From Thalassobius sp034670005 (GTDB lineage Bacteria; Pseudomonadota; Alphaproteobacteria; Rhodobacterales; Rhodobacteraceae), in assembly GCF_034670005.1 (NCBI RefSeq), contig NZ_JAXMOH010000005.1, positions 124,001-188,000 on the forward strand: DNA of 64,000 bases. The letters run 5' to 3'. How positions within the stretch are numbered: position 1 is the stretch's first letter; each line of letters starts with the position of its first letter. This document shows positions 17,302 to 24,630 of this stretch, piece by piece. The notes beneath the pieces are model-generated. The model had not been told where the DNA came from. It saw nothing but the letters and a program-made list of their open reading frames with translations, and made no database searches. A program made the translations under genes and the position numbers.

Positions 17302-18193
17302 TCGCCGCCCCGCATCGGGTCAGCACGAAGACCCCGTATTCTTCTTCGTTTTCAAGCGGGCCATCGCTGTCGAATTCGGTCAGATAGACGACGCCCCCGA
17401 CCGCAGTGGCATCCGCCCCGCCGAATATCCCGGCATAGCTGCCGATCGAATTGCCGACATCGCCCTGATACTCCGCCGACCCGGCAAATTCCCCGTTCCC
17501 GTCGATCGCGGTCTGGACCAGCATGATATCGGGCAATCGTCCCAACCCGGGCAGATCGTCGGCCAGAACGCGGTTGGAAATCTCCGCATCCACCTGCCCG
17601 TTTGCGAAATCGGCATTCAGCAGGATCACCCCGGAAATCCGGTCGGCCTGTCCCGGCGCGGTCAGGTTGGCCGGAATGCCCGAAGCATCCAGCAATTGCG
17701 CCCCCGCGCCGTTGACATTCACCACCCCGGCATAGGTGCCGTAATACTGCGCCTCGCCCTCGGCGACCGGGTGGTCATAGGGCGAATAAATGCCCGCGCC
17801 CTGCCGGGCAAAGAACCCGCCGCCGAAATAGCGGTTGTTATTGCCGCCATCGGCCACCACACCCGCGACCAATTCGCCGCCGTTGCTTTCCTGAAACAGC
17901 GCGGTGTAATGCCGGTCGGCCGGGGTCTGCTGCATCATGTAGCCGTGGTATCCGGCGGTATCCAGAGCCGGGGTGCGCGTATAGGTGATGTTGCGCCCGC
18001 CGCCATGGATCGCGTTCACGCGCAGGATCAGTTCACCGCTGTCGGGATTGTAATCCACCGCATCCAGACTGCCCGCCACCGAGGCGGGGACCGGATTGGA
18101 TACCATGCCGACATCGGTATTGACCCCGCCCGGATCAGAGGTGCAGGCCGCCAACAGGGCGGGCACTGCGAAAAACTTGGCGAAACGGTTCAT
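17273..18193 (-). CDS. TbpB-like surface lipoprotein, probable Slam client
   Basis: A 306-residue lipoprotein. The signal sequence ends in the lipobox LAAC with lipidated C17 (MNRFAKFFAVPALLAAC). The mature part is glycine- and strand-rich. Near the C-terminus GSYAGIFGGADATAVGGVVYL (251-271) resembles the beta-barrel lobe motif (GxFxGxxAxExGG) of transferrin-binding-protein-like and Slam-dependent lipoproteins. Cys294 and Cys303 could form a disulphide. An earlier repeat-like phrase, GTYAGVVNVNG, lies near 152. It is the first gene of the run and overlaps the Slam gene. The ligand is unknown; haem, iron carriers or a host or partner protein are possibilities only. Confidence 0.75.
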   Translation of the reverse strand: MNRFAKFFAVPALLAACTSDPGGVNTDVGMVSNPVPASVAGSLDAVDYNPDSGELILRVNAIHGGGRNITYTRTPALDTAGYHGYMMQQTPADRHYTALFQESNGGELVAGVVADGGNNNRYFGGGFFARQGAGIYSPYDHPVAEGEAQYYGTYAGVVNVNGAGAQLLDASGIPANLTAPGQADRISGVILLNADFANGQVDAEISNRVLADDLPGLGRLPDIMLVQTAIDGNGEFAGSAEYQGDVGNSIGSYAGIFGGADATAVGGVVYLTEFDSDGPLENEEEYGVFVLTRCGAANDDPVCDGL

Positions 18194-18214
18194 GGCCCCG
18201 GTCCCTACTTATGC

Positions 18215-18235
18215 ATTGCGAGACGCAATTTTTTT
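18215..18235. promoter_or_regulatory. Inverted repeat with T-run in the lipoprotein/thyX divergent spacer
   Basis: ATTGCG (18215-18220), loop AGA, CGCAAT (18224-18229), then TTTTTT on the plus strand. It sits 22-36 bases upstream of the lipoprotein start. On the plus strand it looks like a short intrinsic terminator; as an inverted repeat this close to the start it could instead be an operator for the lipoprotein-Slam run. I cannot decide which. Confidence 0.4.
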
Positions 18236-18416
18236 ATATCTGCTCGCCCAAAGCATCCGTGTGGTTGTGGGAAAAGTCAATGTTTCAAGCCCCGGGCGCG
18301 GAAAAAACCACCCCGCTGTTGCATCCGAAATTTAGTACTCATATTGTCGTTTTCCCACGACCTGTAGCTAGATATAGTGGCCCCACCTCGTGATTCACCG
18401 AATAAGGAAGCCCGGT

Positions 18417-19322
18417 ATGCCCGTCACCCCCGAACAGCAGGCCGAAATCGACGCGCTGCGCGCCACCCCCCGCCCGACCCTGCGGGCGGTCTCCGACGGG
18501 ATGGAGGCGCATCTTTACAACATCAACCCGGTGCTCGATCACGGGTTTGTCCGGGTCATTGATTACATGGGCGACGATGCCGCCATCTGTCAGGCCGCGC
18601 GGGTGTCCTATGGCAAGGGCACCAAGTCGGTGCAGAATGACGAAGGCTTGATCCGCTACCTGATGCGGCACTGGCATTCGACCCCGTTCGAGATGTGCGA
18701 GCTGAAACTGCACGTCAAATTGCCGGTCTTCGTGGCGCGGCAATGGATTCGTCACCGCACCGCCAACGTCAACGAATATTCAGCCCGCTATTCGATTCTC
18801 GACCGCGAATTCTACATCCCTTCGGCCGATCAACTGGCGGCGCAATCGAGCGTCAACAATCAGGGCCGGGGCGAAGCCCTCACCGGGGCCGAGGCCGAAA
18901 GGGTGCTCGACATCCTCAAATCCGACGCCGCGCGCTGCTATGACCATTATCAGGACATGATTTCCGACGACGGTCAGCAGGGTCTCGCCCGCGAACTGGC
19001 CCGGATGAACCTGCCCGCCAACATCTATACGCAATGGTACTGGAAGGTGGACCTGCACAACCTGCTGCATTTCCTGCGCCTGCGCGCGGATGCCCACGCC
19101 CAGTACGAAATCCGCGTCTATGCCGACGAGATTTGCAAACTCGTCGCCGACTGGGTGCCGTTCGCCTACAAAGCCTTCGAAGATTATCGCATGGGTGGTG
19201 AAACGCTCAGCGCCGCCGCCCTTGATTGTGTCCGCCGGATGTTGAAAGGTGAGGAGGTGAGCCAGGAGACAAGCGGGATGAGCGCGCGCGAATGGCGGGA
19301 GTTGCAAGAGGTTTTGGGTTAA
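18417..19322 (+). CDS. thyX: Flavin-dependent thymidylate synthase
   Basis: A 301-residue ThyX enzyme, which makes dTMP from dUMP using FAD and methylenetetrahydrofolate. The signature RHRx7S is present as RHRTANVNEYS at residues 112-122, continuing ARYS. AARVSYGKGTKS and the C-terminal MNLPANIYTQWYWKVDLHNLLHFLRLR also match. The frame opens at a GTG at 18390, but the ATG at 18417 follows AAGGAAG (18404-18410) with correct spacing. A ThyX-type enzyme is common in alphaproteobacteria that lack ThyA. Confidence 0.96.
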   Translation: MPVTPEQQAEIDALRATPRPTLRAVSDGMEAHLYNINPVLDHGFVRVIDYMGDDAAICQAARVSYGKGTKSVQNDEGLIRYLMRHWHSTPFEMCELKLHVKLPVFVARQWIRHRTANVNEYSARYSILDREFYIPSADQLAAQSSVNNQGRGEALTGAEAERVLDILKSDAARCYDHYQDMISDDGQQGLARELARMNLPANIYTQWYWKVDLHNLLHFLRLRADAHAQYEIRVYADEICKLVADWVPFAYKAFEDYRMGGETLSAAALDCVRRMLKGEEVSQETSGMSAREWRELQEVLG

Positions 19323-19343
19323 TTGGAAGAAGTTCAGACCTAT

Positions 19344-19988
19344 ATGTTGAATAAGGAGCAATTCGACACATTAGTCGAAACTCTCGGCTCTGAGCCCGCG
19401 TTCAATTTGTGGTCTGGAATGCTCTGGATAGGATTTGCTTCATTTCTTGTTGGTGTTGTAGCCATTGCCTTCACGGTTCGAGAAAGCCGAAGATCAAGGG
19501 CGGGAGCAGACGCTGAACTGATCCTTATGAGCTTTAAAGACTATGAAAACCTGTATGACTCTCTGAGATCAGTGCCTGATTTAGAGAACGAGCATCTGGA
19601 GTTATTGGCTAATATTCCGGATGAACTTTTCTATGATGAAGCGTTGTTTGATGTTGTTGGGGCTTACAAAGGCATTGATCCTAAAAAATGGGGCAAAGCT
19701 CGCGAAACTAAGATGTATTTTAAGAGCCGGTTTGAATTGGTCGGAAAAGGATTTTTCTCTAATAAGGCAATCGCAAACACGATGGATCATGCTGGTGCGA
19801 ACCTTGTGCGCCGACAACTGCGTAAGCTTGACATAATAATGTTTTATCAAGTTAGGCAGGAGAAGTTCAGACGCGGTGAATTCACAAAAGATTATCTCGC
19901 TAGAACATTTCGAGAAGATCTTGACTGGTATGAGCAACTTCCGAAATTCATGAAAGGAAATAAGACGACTTTCGGATGGGATACTTAA
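19344..19988 (+). CDS. AT-rich orphan with one membrane segment, unknown function
   Basis: A 214-residue protein I do not recognise. One transmembrane helix lies at about residues 25-45 (WIGFASFLVGVVAIAFTV), followed by the basic ESRRSR, so the C-terminal 165 residues should be cytosolic. The soluble part is charged and helical (MYFKSRFELVGKGFFSNKAIAN, then FTKDYLARTFREDLDWYEQL). The frame opens at a TTG directly after the thyX stop; the ATG at 19344 with GGAAGAAG about ten bases upstream is chosen. Base composition is much more AT-rich than thyX or the downstream genes, suggesting recent acquisition. It is bordered on the right by REP-like repeats. Confidence 0.7.
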   Translation: MLNKEQFDTLVETLGSEPAFNLWSGMLWIGFASFLVGVVAIAFTVRESRRSRAGADAELILMSFKDYENLYDSLRSVPDLENEHLELLANIPDELFYDEALFDVVGAYKGIDPKKWGKARETKMYFKSRFELVGKGFFSNKAIANTMDHAGANLVRRQLRKLDIIMFYQVRQEKFRRGEFTKDYLARTFREDLDWYEQLPKFMKGNKTTFGWDT

Positions 19989-19999
19989 CAACCCGTAGG

Positions 20000-20017
20000 G
20001 TGCGTGCTCGCACGCAC
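20000..20017. repeat. REP-like hairpin preceded by GTAGG
   Basis: GTGCGTGC (20000-20007), TC, GCACGCAC (20010-20017), a perfect 8-base inverted repeat immediately preceded by CCGTAGG. The GTAGG head followed by a palindrome is shared with the elements at 20225-20312. It lies 11 bases after the AT-rich gene's stop, at the start of the 532-base gene-free interval 19989-20520. Confidence 0.6.
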
Positions 20018-20097
20018 AATTGACCCCGTCGCCCAATATGCCGCGTGGCATTACGCCCCCACACTCCGCAATCTCCCACATTCCAACCAATCACGAA

Positions 20098-20174
20098 GGG
20101 CTGCCCCCGACCGCGGGTGGGGGTGAAGCCCCCGCCCATGGGGGCGGTCGGGGGCTGCCCGGCTTGCAGCCGGG
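20098..20174. repeat. Long GC-rich inverted repeat plus adjacent hairpin
   Basis: Bases 20098-20114 pair with 20144-20160 (16 of 17 positions, core GCCCCCGACCGC), enclosing an inner GGGGG/CCCCC hairpin. A second hairpin, CCCGGCT/AGCCGGG (20158-20164/20168-20174), abuts it. No reading frame here looks real. The dense folding suggests repetitive extragenic DNA and not a promoter. Confidence 0.6.
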
Positions 20175-20224
20175 CGGGTGCTTCGATTCGAGCGCGGCGC
20201 ATGAGACGCCGTTTTGGGATGGCG

Positions 20225-20312
20225 GTAGGCCGGGCTTCAGCCCGGCAAATTCCGATCTCAGAAATCCCGCGCTGGCTTATGGCCGCGATTGGCGGGCTGA
20301 AGCCCGCCCTAC
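20225..20312. repeat. REPIN-like pair of inverted REP elements
   Basis: Two hairpins face each other. GTAGGCCGGGCTTCAGCCCGG begins the left one (stem 20229-20235/20240-20246). GGCGGGCTGAAGCCCGCC with CCTACG after it makes the right one (20291-20297/20302-20308). Both stems carry GGGCTTCAGCCC or its complement, and the GTAGG head appears inverted on the far side. Two REPs in inverted orientation separated by about 44 bases is the REPIN arrangement known from other proteobacteria. Confidence 0.65.
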
Positions 20313-20520
20313 GTCGCTGATCCCGGGCGGCCCGCAATGCCGGTCCGATTTCGATCCCGGCACAAATCCGGCCCCTCTGCGCGGGTTAACAAACCGTTAC
20401 CGGCATCCGTAGCGTTTGGCGCTGCAAATTGTACAAATCGCATCAAAAAACATTGCGCCAGATCAATCCGGCCCTACCTGAATAGGCGTAGCCTGAAGAA
20501 AACCAAGAAGGAGGCACCGG

Positions 20521-20832
20521 ATGCAAATCCAGATCAATACCGACCATAATATTCAGGGCGACGAACGGGTGGCCGAGGTGTGCGAACAGATCGTCACCGA
20601 CGCTTTGGCTCCTATATCTAGCCGTCTGACCCGGGTCGAGGTCCATATCAAGGATATCCGTGGTCCCAAGGGCGGCGAAGACATCCGCGCCACCGTTGAA
20701 GCCCGCCCCGAGGGCCTGCGCCCCTACGCCGCCCATCACGACGCGACCGACATCCCGGTCGCCGTACGACAGGCCGCCAAGAAGCTCAAACAGCGTCTTG
20801 ATGCCGAATTTGGTAAGCTGTCAAGCCACTGA
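20521..20832 (+). CDS. HPF/RaiA-like ribosome-associated protein
   Basis: A 103-residue protein resembling the N-terminal domain of hibernation-promoting factor/RaiA, which docks in the ribosomal A/P sites during stress. It opens MQIQINTDHNIQGDERVAE and carries the strand RVEVHIKDIRGPKGGEDIRATVEARP followed by an HDATDIPVAVRQAAKKLKQRLD helix, the expected beta-alpha order. GAAGGAGG precedes the ATG. It is a short version without the C-terminal dimerisation domain. A hairpin follows the stop. Confidence 0.75.
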   Translation: MQIQINTDHNIQGDERVAEVCEQIVTDALAPISSRLTRVEVHIKDIRGPKGGEDIRATVEARPEGLRPYAAHHDATDIPVAVRQAAKKLKQRLDAEFGKLSSH

Positions 20833-20847
20833 ATCTAAATTATAAAT

Positions 20848-20870
20848 CGGCCCGCTCACGTGGCGGGCCG
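20848..20870 (+). terminator. Hairpin terminator after the HPF-like gene
   Basis: CGGCCCGC (20848-20855) pairs with GCGGGCCG (20863-20870) across a 7-base loop, 16 bases after the stop codon. Only a weak T-rich tract (CGTCGTTTCC) follows. Confidence 0.6.
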
Positions 20871-20993
20871 GCGTCGTTTCCACCCCCGCAACACTGCGTT
20901 TCCCAATATTCGCCTTTGACATGTGCAACGGGTCATTTACCCTGATTGCATCGGTATTTTCAAACGCGTTTCCATCGGTCCGAAGGGGGTCCC

Positions 20994-21272
20994 ATGACGA
21001 CATTTCACAAGCTTGCCCTGCTCAGCCTCGCCGCGATCCTGCCCGCCGCCGCCGCTCAGGCTGACCCGAAAATTTATCCCTACCAGTCAACCGCCAACTA
21101 TTGCCCGTCCGGGTTGCAGCCGGTTCAGATCAATGGCGTGATCTGCTGCGGCACCCCGAACCAATCGGTCAGCTATCAATCTATGATGCGGGAAACTTCA
21201 ACGCGCAGAGGCACTTACCGCGCATCCCGCGCGATCTGCCCCGAGGGCGAAAAGGGCTGCTACACGCAATAG
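20994..21272 (+). CDS. Small secreted cysteine-containing protein
   Basis: A 92-residue protein with a clear signal peptide (MTTFHKLALLSLAAILPAAAAQA, cleavage before DPK). The mature 69 residues contain four cysteines in NYCPSG, VICCG, AICPEG and GCYTQ contexts (five counting the adjacent pair), suggesting disulphides. GAAGGGGG precedes the ATG at 20994. A frame extends upstream but lacks a better start. I know no function; the periplasm is the likely location. Confidence 0.7.
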   Translation: MTTFHKLALLSLAAILPAAAAQADPKIYPYQSTANYCPSGLQPVQINGVICCGTPNQSVSYQSMMRETSTRRGTYRASRAICPEGEKGCYTQ

Positions 21273-21283
21273 CCTCTGTCGAA

Positions 21284-21308
21284 CCGGGTGACGGCGGCCG
21301 TCACCCGG
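21284..21308. terminator. Bidirectional hairpin between convergent genes
   Basis: CCGGGTGACGG (21284-21294) pairs perfectly with CCGTCACCCGG (21298-21308) across a CGG loop. It lies between the stops of the small secreted protein and the cold-shock gene, so it can stop both transcripts; TATTTTATC follows on the plus strand. Confidence 0.75.
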
Positions 21309-21320
21309 GCCAGTATTTTA

Positions 21321-21527
21321 TCAAAGCAGTTTGAGGTCGCCTGCCATCTGACGGCCGTCGCGGCCATCAGCCAGGTCGAATTCGACCTTCTGATCATCGG
21401 CCAGCCCGGTCAGGCCTGACCGTTCCACTGCCGAGATGTGAACAAATACATCCTTGCCACCGTCATCGGGGGCGATGAAACCATAACCTTTGGTGGTATT
21501 GAACCATTTCACGGTGCCCGTCGGCAT
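21321..21527 (-). CDS. Cold-shock domain protein (CspA family)
   Basis: A 68-residue single cold-shock domain that binds single-stranded RNA/DNA. RNP1 is visible as KGYGFIAP and RNP2 as DVFVHISAV; the N-terminal GTVKWFNTTKGYG is canonical. The frame extends upstream, but the ATG at 21527 follows AAGGAG with right spacing. The 220 bases upstream (to 21747) include an AT-rich leader that could be the usual Csp 5' untranslated region; no structure is asserted. Confidence 0.95.
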   Translation of the reverse strand: MPTGTVKWFNTTKGYGFIAPDDGGKDVFVHISAVERSGLTGLADDQKVEFDLADGRDGRQMAGDLKLL

Positions 21528-21747
21528 TTCCGTGTCTCCTTCTTGCCGTTCTTCCCCCTGTGAATGCGGGGCCCATGTCACACTGGCCTGGCGGTCTTAT
21601 TGAATTTGAAACAACCTTAACGAAATCCGTTATGCCCATGTCACAGCTTCGAGCATTGCAGGGGGAATGTAAAAATCAAGCAAAACAGGGGTGATTGGCA
21701 GCGATATGCGCGTTATTGATGCAAAAACGATGGTTTGAAGGTGATAA

Positions 21748-22068
21748 ATGAAGATCTACGGACTTAAAAACTGCGATACCTGCCGCAAGGCGGCCAAGGC
21801 GCTGGCAGCGGCCGAACTGGTGGATATCCGGATTGCACCACTGGATTCGGCGCTGCGGGACGCGGCCTATGCGCAATTTGGTGCGGCTTTGGTCAACACC
21901 CGGTCGACCACATGGCGCGGTCTGGACGAAGCCGAGCGTGCCCGCCCGGCGCTGGAGCTGTTGACCGATCACCCGGCGCTGATGAAACGACCGCTGATCA
22001 TCGACGATCAGGGCGCGCTGCATCTGGGCTGGGGCAAGGACGTACAGGCGGCGTTGCTTGGCAAATAG
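21748..22068 (+). CDS. ArsC/Spx-family thioredoxin-fold protein
   Basis: A 106-residue protein of the ArsC-related family (YffB-like). The redox site is C9-D-T-C12 in YGLKNCDTCRKA, and the later basic loop LMKRPLIIDDQG matches the family's KRP motif. YffB-type proteins are thought to be glutathione-dependent thiol reductases; true arsenate reductases carry further arginines I do not see. There are no arsenic genes nearby. GAAGGTGAT precedes the ATG. Confidence 0.85.
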   Translation: MKIYGLKNCDTCRKAAKALAAAELVDIRIAPLDSALRDAAYAQFGAALVNTRSTTWRGLDEAERARPALELLTDHPALMKRPLIIDDQGALHLGWGKDVQAALLGK

Positions 22069-22113
22069 ATCAGACATGCTTATTTGCTGTGACGGACCAA
22101 TGGAGGACCAGAA

Positions 22114-22482
22114 ATGCGCAATGCGGCTTTGATGCTGGGTGTGATCGGCGGGATCATCGGGATGATCGTCGGCTTTTTCAGCTTCGGCTATACCGAGGTG
22201 ATCGACCGCTATGGCGAAGTGGAGGGGATGTTCGAACAGGTCTCAAATGTTCAACTGATCCGGATTTCCAGCTTCGCCGCGCCATTGCTGGCCATTGCCG
22301 GCGGTGCGATGGCGCGGGCAAGGGCGCTGTGGGGCGGTGTTCTGATGCTGCTATCGGCGGCGGGGATGATGTATGCCTTTGGCTTCAACGCATTCACCAT
22401 GTTCCCGATCGGTTTCGTTGGGATCGGTGGCTTGTTGGCTATTGCGGCTGGGAAACCGGACGAACCGAAGCCACATTTCTGA
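22114..22482 (+). CDS. Small membrane protein
   Basis: A 122-residue protein with four predicted membrane helices: MLGVIGGIIGMIVGFFSFGY, IRISSFAAPLLAIAGGAM, ALWGGVLMLLSAAGMMYAF and FPIGFVGIGGLLAIAAG. The short tail is hydrophilic (KPDEPKPHF). GGAGG precedes the ATG. Its last 44 bases overlap the convergent DoxX gene in another frame, an unusually long overlap for two real genes. Function unknown. Confidence 0.7.
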   Translation: MRNAALMLGVIGGIIGMIVGFFSFGYTEVIDRYGEVEGMFEQVSNVQLIRISSFAAPLLAIAGGAMARARALWGGVLMLLSAAGMMYAFGFNAFTMFPIGFVGIGGLLAIAAGKPDEPKPHF

Positions 22483-23017
22483 GCAACAGCCGGTCCAGCG
22501 ACAGCGGACCGGCCCCTTTCATCACCAGCACGATCAGCGCCAGCATCCAGAATCCGCGCTGATCCAGGATCACCCCGTCGGGCATCCGGTCGAACCAGGC
22601 GCCAAGCGTTTCGCTATGCTGAATACCGCCATGACCAAACAGATCGGTCAATGATTGCACCACGATGAACCCGATCATGCCCAGCGATGCCAGCCGGGTG
22701 AACAGGCCCAGCACGATCACCGTGGGCAACAGGAATTCGGCCCAGGTTCCGGATACCGTCACGGCCCAGTGATACAGGCCCAATTGGCCGCTATCATAGC
22801 CAACCGCTTCGAAAGCTTTGGGAAAAATCTGCGCATAGGCTCCGGTCGAAGGGCTGAACACCCCGAAAACCCCATCGCCCAGCTTGGTCGCCGCCGAGGC
22901 CCAGAAATACCCCAGAAGCGAGGCGGCGAACAGAAACCGGGCCAGCGTAGGCAGGACCCAATCAGCGCGGTTCAACCGCTCAGCGATGGCTTGGTAGATT
23001 TGGATAAGGGCGGTCAT
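22439..23017 (-). CDS. DoxX-family membrane protein of the bufferin operon
   Basis: A 192-residue DoxX-type membrane protein with about four helices. The family marks RFLFAASLLGYFWASAATKL and FLLPTVIVLGLFTRLASLGMIGFIVVQ are visible. DoxX proteins commonly accompany DUF692/DUF2063/DUF2282 genes as the fourth member of bufferin operons; its role there (membrane redox or metal handling) is not settled. The ATG at 23017 has GGAGG upstream and lies inside the end of bufC, so the two overlap by 38 bases and are coupled. Confidence 0.83.
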   Translation of the reverse strand: MTALIQIYQAIAERLNRADWVLPTLARFLFAASLLGYFWASAATKLGDGVFGVFSPSTGAYAQIFPKAFEAVGYDSGQLGLYHWAVTVSGTWAEFLLPTVIVLGLFTRLASLGMIGFIVVQSLTDLFGHGGIQHSETLGAWFDRMPDGVILDQRGFWMLALIVLVMKGAGPLSLDRLLLRNVASVRPVSQPQ

Positions 23018-23756
23018 GTAGGTCCTCCACGTCAATATCTGTCAGCGCGGACTGCGCCAGGAGCAGGGCTAGAAGCTGGCCCAGATCGGCCTCGGGCGCG
23101 CGGATCATTGCCTTGGCCAATGTTGCACCCGATTGCAAAGCAGTGATTAACTCTGCGGTCTCTCGGGTCAGCGGATGCAGTACCGGATCGTATTGCGGCC
23201 GGGTGATCAGAACCGGCTGCGCGGTGCCGGGCGGGGCTGGGGCGTTGGCGTTCAACGCCTTTTCCCGGATCGCCCAAATTGGCCAGTCGGACCGGATCAG
23301 CTGCACCGCAGGGGAAAAATTCAGTCGGGCGCGGTTCAGCGCTTGCGGCGCAATATCCGCCAGCCGGCCAGGGTCAAGAGCGGTGCCGTCGGCAGCGTGA
23401 TAGGACAGGTGAATCGCATATTCCAAACGCGCGATATCGGGCAAATATCCTAATGATTTCAAGGCTGGAATGGCGGCAATGTAACTGGCGAAATTGTCCC
23501 CAAAAAACATCATGCAGGGTGATTTTGGTGGATGGCTGCGCAGATATCCCTGCGACACCGTTTCGAAATTATCCGCGCCCAACAGCCGGGCCGTGGCCGG
23601 AAAACCTGTTTCCAGCGCGTCTTTCAACGACACGGTGACATTGTTGCGATACACCGAAAACCGTTTGCCCGCCGGGCGCCCCATGCCGTCTGTCAACCCA
23701 GTTGGAACCGGTTGCATAGGGTCTAATAGGGCGGTGCGGAACACTGTCTGGTTCAT
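22980..23756 (-). CDS. bufC1: DUF2063 protein BufC, partner of the MNIO enzyme
   Basis: A 258-residue DUF2063 protein. The N-terminal domain is plain: VYRNNVTVSLKDALETGFPATARLLGADNF, then SPCMMFFGDNFASYIA and YLPDIARLEYAIHLSYHAAD. In bufferin and related pathways such proteins bind the precursor peptide and deliver it to the DUF692 enzyme. The ATG at 23756 overlaps the bufB stop by four bases (ATGA); the longer frame upstream is bufB in another frame. The symbol follows the published bufferin naming by family and operon order, not by experiment. Confidence 0.85.
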   Translation of the reverse strand: MNQTVFRTALLDPMQPVPTGLTDGMGRPAGKRFSVYRNNVTVSLKDALETGFPATARLLGADNFETVSQGYLRSHPPKSPCMMFFGDNFASYIAAIPALKSLGYLPDIARLEYAIHLSYHAADGTALDPGRLADIAPQALNRARLNFSPAVQLIRSDWPIWAIREKALNANAPAPPGTAQPVLITRPQYDPVLHPLTRETAELITALQSGATLAKAMIRAPEADLGQLLALLLAQSALTDIDVEDLHDRPYPNLPSHR

Positions 23757-24601
23757 GCCGGCACCCGGTCCAGCGCAGCCGCTGCCCGGTCCGCTTCGGC
23801 GGCCAGCATGGCCCAGTCCGGCACATCCGTATCCCATTCGATCAGGGTGGGGCGCGGGCCGGATCGGTCGAGCACATACTCAAGCAGGGTCCAGACCGGA
23901 TCGGCAACTTCACGTCCGTGGCTGTCGATCAGCAACGGCGCACCGTGGTCGTCCTGATCCTCGTCATGCCCGCCCAGATGGATTTCTCCGACCTGATCGA
24001 GCGCGAAAGCATCGGCATAGGCGTAAGCATCAAAATTCAGGTTGGTGGCGGAAACGAAGATGTTGTTGACGTCCAGCAGCAATCCGCAGCCGGTACGTTC
24101 CGATACTTCCTTCAAAAAGGAAGGCTCGTCATAGCTTGACGCCTCGAATGCCAGATAGGAAGACGGGTTTTCCAGCAGCATCCGCCGGCCGATCACGTCT
24201 TGTAACTGATCAATGTGATTGCAGACGCGTTGCAAAGTGGCCTGCGTATAGGGCAGCGGCAAAAGATCGTTCAGAAAGGCGCTGTCATGGGTCGACCAGG
24301 CCAGATGTTCGGAAAAACTGGCCGGGTTTAACCAGTCGCAAAGATGCTTCAGCCGGGCCAGATGATCGGCGTTCAGCGGTGCTTCGCCACCGATAGACAG
24401 TCCGACACCGTGCACCGAGATCGGAAAACGGTCGGCCAGATGGCGCAGTTGCGCGATCGGACGGCCACCGTCGCCCATGTAATTCTCGGCGTGGATTTCC
24501 AGCCAGCCAACCGATCCCGGATCGGCCAGAATGTCACTGTAATGCTGCGGCTTGTATCCGACGCCCGGGGCGGCGGGCAGGCTGTTGGCATGGTCGAACA
24601 T
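23753..24601 (-). CDS. bufB1: DUF692 multinuclear non-haem iron oxidase BufB
   Basis: A 282-residue DUF692 (MNIO) enzyme. In bufferin pathways it converts cysteines of the precursor to thiooxazoles, making a copper-binding peptide. The TIM-barrel metal ligands are visible in order: E35/H37 (LEIHAENY), H64 (ISVHGVGLS), E98-H99 (FSEHLAW), E144 (LLENPSSY), D177 (LLLDVNN), H208 and H212 (EIHLGGHDE) and E254 (LIEWDTD). AAAGGGGGG precedes the ATG at 24601. It is separated from bufA by 60 bases containing a strong hairpin. Confidence 0.92.
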   Translation of the reverse strand: MFDHANSLPAAPGVGYKPQHYSDILADPGSVGWLEIHAENYMGDGGRPIAQLRHLADRFPISVHGVGLSIGGEAPLNADHLARLKHLCDWLNPASFSEHLAWSTHDSAFLNDLLPLPYTQATLQRVCNHIDQLQDVIGRRMLLENPSSYLAFEASSYDEPSFLKEVSERTGCGLLLDVNNIFVSATNLNFDAYAYADAFALDQVGEIHLGGHDEDQDDHGAPLLIDSHGREVADPVWTLLEYVLDRSGPRPTLIEWDTDVPDWAMLAAEADRAAAALDRVPA

Positions 24602-24630
24602 CGCAGAATTCCCCCCTTTGAGTTGAAGAT

